Source of the DNA: Actinomycetes bacterium
GTDB taxonomy: Bacteria > Actinomycetota > Acidimicrobiia > Acidimicrobiales > Palsa-688
DNA length: 11,188 nt
Direction: 5' to 3'
Assembly (NCBI GenBank): GCA_021808665.1
Contig: JAKBBA010000096.1
Location: 1-11,188 of the forward strand
The position numbers were made by a program, and so were the translations under genes. Shown piece after piece: positions 8,043 through 11,188 of the stretch; the stretch's first letter is position 1, and each line of letters starts with the position of its first letter. The notes beneath the pieces were generated by a model that did no database searches, was not told the origin of the DNA, and was given only the letters and a program-made list of their open reading frames with translations.

Positions 8043-8856
8043 CTGCAGACGGTTCCTTTCTGTCGGTTTCGGATGTTTGAATGTCAACTGCACTGCTGGT
8101 GTTACTTGGTTGGCTGGCCTGCTTAGCACCGGTGCTTCGGTAGATGCCAGATCCACTGCCGGATAGCTGGTCGTCCGCCCTGCTCACGAGGATGAGTCTC
8201 GCGAGCTTCTCGCCCAGCATCTGTTCTCGGCCGTCGACAGAGACGACCAGCGGGCCGCCGAAAGGTTGTTTGTCCACTATCCTCACCTCGACACTCGGGC
8301 GAACACCGAGGCCATCGAGAAACGTCACCACCTCGGCGTCGATCGAGCCGGGCAGTGCGACGACCGCCCTGTCGCCCGGCGCCAGGTCGTACAGAGCTGG
8401 CATCGAGGGCAAGTCGTCGCTGCCGCTGGTCGGGATTGGGAAACCGTGAGGGCAGGTAGCGGGCCTGTCCAAAGCAACGAACAGCCTGTCCTCGACTTCC
8501 TTCGGCAGGGAATGCTCGAACGACAACGCCAAGCGGTCAGCCTCTGACCAGGTGTAGCCGAGGTAATCAGCCAAGAAGCGTTCGACTATACGATGCCGGC
8601 GAAGGACGCTCATCGCAAGGCGACGGCCGACGTCGGTGAGCGCCACACCATGGTAGGGGGTGTGCAGGACGAGACCCCGATCGGCGAGCTTTTTGACAGT
8701 GGCCGTCATCGCGCCCGGCGTCACGTTGAGCGACGATGCGAGGTCGCCGGTGCGCGCGCCAAAAGGGTCGCCGGTCGATTCGCCCGGTTGCAAGGAGGTG
8801 ATCCGCCAAATGGCTTTCAGCGTCTCGCGCTCTGACTTGTTGAGGGCCGCATCCAT
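8026..8856 (-). CDS. DtxR/MntR-family metal-dependent transcriptional regulator
   Basis: A 276-aa cytoplasmic DNA-binding protein. The winged helix-turn-helix (about 5-75) includes the TGDLASSLNVTPGAMTATVK recognition region. The dimerisation/metal domain (about 76-130) follows with H88-x3-E92 and the FEHSLPKEVEDRL motif (E114, H115). A FeoA/SH3-like domain (about 153-229) comes next, then a polar tail (230-276) whose coding DNA also carries the hppA ribosome binding site. Aligned by eye with DtxR, the position of C102 (E99 of MntR) is L111 and that of H98 is D107, so the canonical metal site is altered; E11, H88, E114 and H115 remain. The metal (Mn2+, Fe2+ or other) cannot be told. The ATG at 8856 sits just after a strong promoter, with a very short leader. 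The gene overlaps hppA by 17 nt. Confidence 0.88.
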   Translation of the reverse strand: MDAALNKSERETLKAIWRITSLQPGESTGDPFGARTGDLASSLNVTPGAMTATVKKLADRGLVLHTPYHGVALTDVGRRLAMSVLRRHRIVERFLADYLGYTWSEADRLALSFEHSLPKEVEDRLFVALDRPATCPHGFPIPTSGSDDLPSMPALYDLAPGDRAVVALPGSIDAEVVTFLDGLGVRPSVEVRIVDKQPFGGPLVVSVDGREQMLGEKLARLILVSRADDQLSGSGSGIYRSTGAKQASQPSNTSSAVDIQTSETDRKEPSADATRR

Positions 8857-8871
8857 AATTTCGCAGCCCGA

Positions 8872-8900
8872 ACTTTAGATTTTAGTTAGTTAAATGTCAA
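8872..8900 (-). promoter_or_regulatory. Sigma70-type promoter and candidate operator of the DtxR-family regulator
   Basis: On the minus strand a perfect TTGACA (8900-8895) is followed after exactly 17 nt by TAAAGT (8877-8872), which matches TATAAT at 4 of 6 positions. Transcription should begin near 8864-8866, leaving about 8-10 nt before the ATG at 8856 and no visible Shine-Dalgarno sequence, so translation may be near-leaderless. The spacer TTTAACTAACTAAAATC holds TAAC/TAAC/TAAA repeats and roughly resembles DtxR-type boxes (about 11 of 19 positions by eye), consistent with autoregulation. The -35 lies in the last codons of the DUF4395 gene. Confidence 0.6.
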
Positions 8901-9411
8901 CACGTTCCTGGGAAAAATCTTGCTCGGACGCTGTGCGGGCCCAGATGTCGGCGCATTCCCGGCACGTCTCCTCTGGCACAAGGCCGAGGCGCATTCCGAG
9001 GGCGAACATCCTGCAGCCAAGGCAGAGGCCGAACCCAGCTTCAAGGCCGGCGGCAACGATGAGCAGGCCAAGAGCAACCTTCGCAGCGCCGGTCCTACCC
9101 CGCCGGAAATGCAAGAACATCGCGACGCTCGACACGGTCAACCCGACAGCCTGGGCGAAGCGCTTCGGTGGTCCCGGGGAGTACTTGTGTTCCACGCCGA
9201 GCCTGGGAGTGACAATCCGGGTCGCTAGCTGTCCGAGCGGGCTCAGGCGCGGGCCAGTCGCGACGCGAGCGGCGAAGCCGTACACGAGCGGAACCATGAG
9301 CCAGGGCTGGTCGGCCAAAACTGCGGTTCCTGCCATGGCGACGACTCCGCCGGCGACAACCCTGGCGGACGTTTCGTTGACCTGCTCGGGAAAGCCGAAG
9401 ATCTTCTTCAC
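8890..9411 (-). CDS. DUF4395 family membrane protein with two CxxC motifs
   Basis: A membrane protein of 173 aa when started at the GTG at 9411. It carries the DUF4395 hallmarks: FPEQVNET near the N-terminus, GPRLSPLGQLATR (about 53-65) and PPKRFAQAVG (about 81-90), then GLCLGCRM. Three or four hydrophobic segments are visible (about 18-34, 37-50, 86-102 and 110-140). Two CxxC pairs stand out: CLGC (C130, C133) at the end of the last membrane segment and CREC (C150, C153) in the soluble tail. They could bind metal or undergo redox change. The family's function is unknown to me. The frame remains open to a TTG at 9465, which would add 18 polar residues; the GTG fits the family N-terminus better, but neither has a clear ribosome binding site. 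The stop is 33 nt before the DtxR-family regulator, whose promoter starts inside this gene. Confidence 0.82.
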   Translation of the reverse strand: MKKIFGFPEQVNETSARVVAGGVVAMAGTAVLADQPWLMVPLVYGFAARVATGPRLSPLGQLATRIVTPRLGVEHKYSPGPPKRFAQAVGLTVSSVAMFLHFRRGRTGAAKVALGLLIVAAGLEAGFGLCLGCRMFALGMRLGLVPEETCRECADIWARTASEQDFSQERVDI

Positions 9412-9450
9412 CGAATAAACATTACCGGGTTGATCAGGATTTCCGTTGTG

Positions 9451-9511
9451 CGATCTCGGAGACAAGTCTCGATCGCCCGGGTTCTCAGATTTTCATGCCC
9501 GACGCAACCCG
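9451..9511 (-). other. Paired inverted repeats between the RsbW-like gene and the DUF4395 gene
   Basis: Two structures lie in the spacer. The first (9478-9511) is CGGGTT/AACCCG with a 22-nt loop. The second (9451-9475) is CGATC-GAGAC-TT-GTCTC-CGA-GATCG on the minus strand, a near-perfect stem with one 3-nt bulge. They follow the RsbW-like stop by 8 nt and precede the DUF4395 GTG by about 40 nt. They may end the partner-switch operon or form an operator/leader for the DUF4395 gene. No U-run follows. Confidence 0.35.
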
Positions 9512-9519
9512 AGCGGCAG

Positions 9520-10011
9520 CTACTCGCTACTGACCACCGTCCGTACGATTTCGGTCGTAGCGTCCCCCGAGCCAGGACCCCCGAAGATTGTCATCCACAC
9601 CTGTGTCCCCGAAGGCGTCGAGTCGAAGCGGAGCTCGTCCACGAGCGACCTGATGAGCGGGATACCGAGTCCTCGCTCGAAAGTAAGCCGTTCCGGGTCG
9701 GTGACGGGCGGGTGCACTGAAAGATTCGACGGATCAAAACCGGTACCTGAGTCTGCAACGCACACTTCGAATCTCTCGGGTGCCTCCCAACAGCTGACGA
9801 GCACCGGCGCCGACTGCTCGGCGTCCACTACCTGGTTGGCCTCTATAGCGTTGGTGCATGCCTCCGACACGGCCAGTTTCAGATCGTCGATCCGGTCCGC
9901 CGCCAGGTTACGCCTGCTCGCGGCGAGAGAAGCGACGACGAGACGGACCACCGCCACGTACTCCGGACGGGCTGGGATCGCCAACTCGAGGGACTTCGAC
10001 CTAGCCGACAC
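9520..10011 (-). CDS. RsbW-like anti-sigma factor / serine kinase (HATPase_c_2 domain)
   Basis: A 163-aa cytoplasmic protein with a single GHKL ATPase domain of the anti-sigma factor type. The N-box is LKLAVSEACTNAIEAN (44-59), the G1 box VADSGTGFDP (84-93) and the G2 box ERGLGIPLIRSL (112-123). In this family the kinase phosphorylates a STAS antagonist on Ser and, when not held by it, binds and blocks a sigma factor. The start is GTG at 10011, with GGAG 6 nt upstream. The STAS gene ends 14 nt before, giving the classic antagonist-then-kinase pair. No sigma factor gene lies next to it in the window, so the target sigma factor (or another partner) is elsewhere or beyond the window. Confidence 0.9.
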   Translation of the reverse strand: MSARSKSLELAIPARPEYVAVVRLVVASLAASRRNLAADRIDDLKLAVSEACTNAIEANQVVDAEQSAPVLVSCWEAPERFEVCVADSGTGFDPSNLSVHPPVTDPERLTFERGLGIPLIRSLVDELRFDSTPSGTQVWMTIFGGPGSGDATTEIVRTVVSSE

Positions 10012-10025
10012 GGCTCGCTCCGTGC

Positions 10026-10364
10026 TCAGCCGGCCATGCAGTCGTCAACCGAAGCGCCGATCCGGAAGACGGTGGTCAACCCTGTGATATCGAACACTTT
10101 GAGGATTCGCGACTGGGTACAAACCAACGCAAGGTCGCCGTCGTTACTCCTGAGCCGCTTCAGACCGCCTACCAGCACCCCGAGACCGGTTGAGTCCAGG
10201 AAGTCGACCGCCTCGAGATTCGCGATGAGCTGGCGGTGACCCTCGCTAACCAATTCGACAAGCGCTTCGCGTAGGCGCGGCGCACTGTAGACGTCCAGCT
10301 CCCCCCGAACCTCGATAACGGTGTAGGGGGGGCGACTGGTGTCGACAAGCAGACCGAGCTCCAC
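10026..10364 (-). CDS. STAS-domain anti-anti-sigma factor (RsbV/SpoIIAA-like)
   Basis: A 112-aa single STAS domain: beta strand [20 protein letters not shown], then the phosphoacceptor loop [13 protein letters not shown] with Ser at residue 58 and Thr 59. In this family the unphosphorylated form captures the RsbW-type kinase and frees the sigma factor; phosphorylation at the loop Ser reverses this. The GTG at 10364 was chosen because an AGGG lies 8 nt upstream and it gives the usual xEL start. TTG at 10385 and GTG at 10373 in the same frame lack such a site. The downstream neighbour is its probable kinase, 14 nt away, and the upstream neighbour ends 26 nt before. A run of seven C (10326-10332) lies in the early coding region. 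Confidence 0.9.
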   Translation of the reverse strand: MELGLLVDTSRPPYTVIEVRGELDVYSAPRLREALVELVSEGHRQLIANLEAVDFLDSTGLGVLVGGLKRLRSNDGDLALVCTQSRILKVFDITGLTTVFRIGASVDDCMAG

Positions 10365-10390
10365 GCCGGCCACCCTAGTTCGCAAACAGC

Positions 10391-10975
10391 TTAAAAGCCA
10401 GCTGCTGAAGCCAGCTGGACCTCGAGGGATGCAGCGAGGCTGTTAGCGGCGCTCAGCGCCTCACCGTCGAAGCCGCTGACGGACGGCATCCCGCTTCCCA
10501 GAACTCGCTCCAGGACTGCCTCGCCATCCAACCAGTCTGAGGATACGTCGCGGGCGAGGATCTCGAGGGTGCGCAACACGGACGAGTCAGCCACAGCACT
10601 GACGCTGGCCCGGTGACGCTCGTAGGACACGGCGAGCCTCGGAATAAGAACCCTGTAGGTGCACACGAGTCGCGACACGGTCGACGCCTCGTCGCTCAAG
10701 GCTTTGAACACGGCCGCTAGATGATCGCCCGGTAGCGCTACCATTGCCGCCCGGTCTACGTCGGCCAGTGCCGGGAGCCGGTTCCACCATTGCTGGGCCC
10801 TCCATGCGTGGTGGCCGGCTTGACGGTCGAACAAGAGCTTCGCGTCGGGTGTCGAAGTTGTCTGCACCCAACCGCCTAGCAGAACGAACAGGTTCGACTC
10901 GACCCAGTGGTGGCGTGCCACGACCCGGGATGACTCTTCCAAACCGAGGAGCTCACCCGACGCGTCCGGCAACAT
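10391..10975 (-). CDS. Uncharacterised helical protein, possibly ferritin-like
   Basis: A 194-aa, apparently all-helical, cytoplasmic protein without signal or membrane segment. I do not recognise a named family with certainty. Acidic and histidine residues sit in helices in a way that recalls ferritin-like bundles: RHHWVESN (E26), [10 protein letters not shown] (D50, H55, H56), SYERHR, and [16 protein letters not shown]. These might form a diiron site, but the usual paired ExxH motifs are not clear. The ATG at 10975 was chosen because it overlaps the stop of the upstream TetR-type gene as TGATG, a strong sign of translational coupling. The frame is open to 11113, but that part is out of frame with, and overlaps, the TetR coding region. 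Next downstream is the STAS gene, 26 nt after its stop, so it probably belongs to the same operon. Confidence 0.7.
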   Translation of the reverse strand: MLPDASGELLGLEESSRVVARHHWVESNLFVLLGGWVQTTSTPDAKLLFDRQAGHHAWRAQQWWNRLPALADVDRAAMVALPGDHLAAVFKALSDEASTVSRLVCTYRVLIPRLAVSYERHRASVSAVADSSVLRTLEILARDVSSDWLDGEAVLERVLGSGMPSVSGFDGEALSAANSLAASLEVQLASAAGF

Positions 10976-11188
10976 CACAGGGAAGAAACCGCCCTCGACG
11001 CAACACCGTGGTGGAGTAGCTCGAACATGGCTTCGTAGACATGGTCGGGGTCGCCGAAAGGGAATTCGGGCTTGCAGATGAGAAGCGAGACCATCCCGTG
11101 AACGGCCATCCACAAAAGCTCGCTACCTCCGAGCGGGTCGCTCATCGGATCGAAGGCTCCCGCTTCGATGCCGGCAACGAGGTCGGCG
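10975..11188 (-). CDS. TetR/AcrR-family regulator, C-terminal part (cut by window edge)
   Basis: The last 70 residues of a gene entering from the right edge; the first base is an incomplete codon and the stop TGA is at 10975-10977. The residues ELLWMAVHGMVSLLI followed by a helix with VYEAMFELLHHGV resemble the C-terminal ligand-binding/dimerisation domain of TetR proteins (W-x3-HG type). The DNA-binding N-terminus lies outside the window. The stop overlaps the start of the next gene (TGATG), so the regulator is cotranscribed with the ferritin-like, STAS and RsbW-like genes and may control that operon. The family assignment rests on this short C-terminal pattern only. Confidence 0.65.
   Translation of the reverse strand, partial: ADLVAGIEAGAFDPMSDPLGGSELLWMAVHGMVSLLICKPEFPFGDPDHVYEAMFELLHHGVASRAVSSL

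Noticed and set aside
10976..11113. Longer N-terminus for the 194-aa protein starting at 11113
   Set aside because: That stretch lies in a different frame across the TetR C-terminal coding region. The TGATG junction at 10973-10977 gives a much better start.
1..11188. CRISPR array, tRNA, insertion sequence or phage genes
   Set aside because: No regularly spaced repeats, tRNA-like cloverleaf bases, transposase motifs or terminal inverted repeats were found on reading both strands. This was by eye, without a covariance-model search.

Overview
The window looks like chromosomal DNA from a high-GC actinobacterium, possibly of the Acidimicrobiia. The reasons are the GC-rich codon use, the topA-tmk-holB gene order, a cysteine-free TopA with a Lys/Ala-rich tail, a delta' subunit with a basic linker, and a STAS/HATPase partner-switching pair. 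The lineage is an inference from gene content and was not tested. No mobile element, tRNA, rRNA or CRISPR array was seen.

Layout from left to right. A single plus-strand gene (122-592) encodes a small membrane-anchored Gly/Ser-rich protein of unknown function. It converges on nine minus-strand genes, described here in window order and each read right to left. The replication block is topA (2604-5519), then tmk (overlapping topA by 8 nt), then holB (15 nt after tmk). These supply DNA topoisomerase I, thymidylate kinase and the clamp-loader delta' subunit. A spacer of about 180 nt with two hairpins separates topA from the next block.

The second block is a DUF4395 membrane protein, a DtxR/MntR-family metalloregulator and hppA, a K+-independent-type proton-pumping pyrophosphatase. 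The regulator's stop overlaps the favoured hppA start by 17 nt, so the two are probably translationally coupled. A good sigma70-type promoter for the regulator starts inside the last codons of the DUF4395 gene and has an AT-rich repeated spacer that could be an operator.

The right-hand block is a tight operon. It holds the C-terminal end of a TetR-family regulator cut by the window edge, a 194-aa possibly ferritin-like protein joined to it by a TGATG overlap, a STAS anti-anti-sigma factor and an RsbW-like ATPase/anti-sigma factor. This resembles a partner-switching stress module under a TetR-type sensor.

Most of the window is ordinary core-genome content. The parts most worth a second look are the regulator-hppA coupling, the altered metal site of that regulator, the TetR/ferritin-like/partner-switch operon, and a four-run G-quadruplex motif at the 5' end of tmk.
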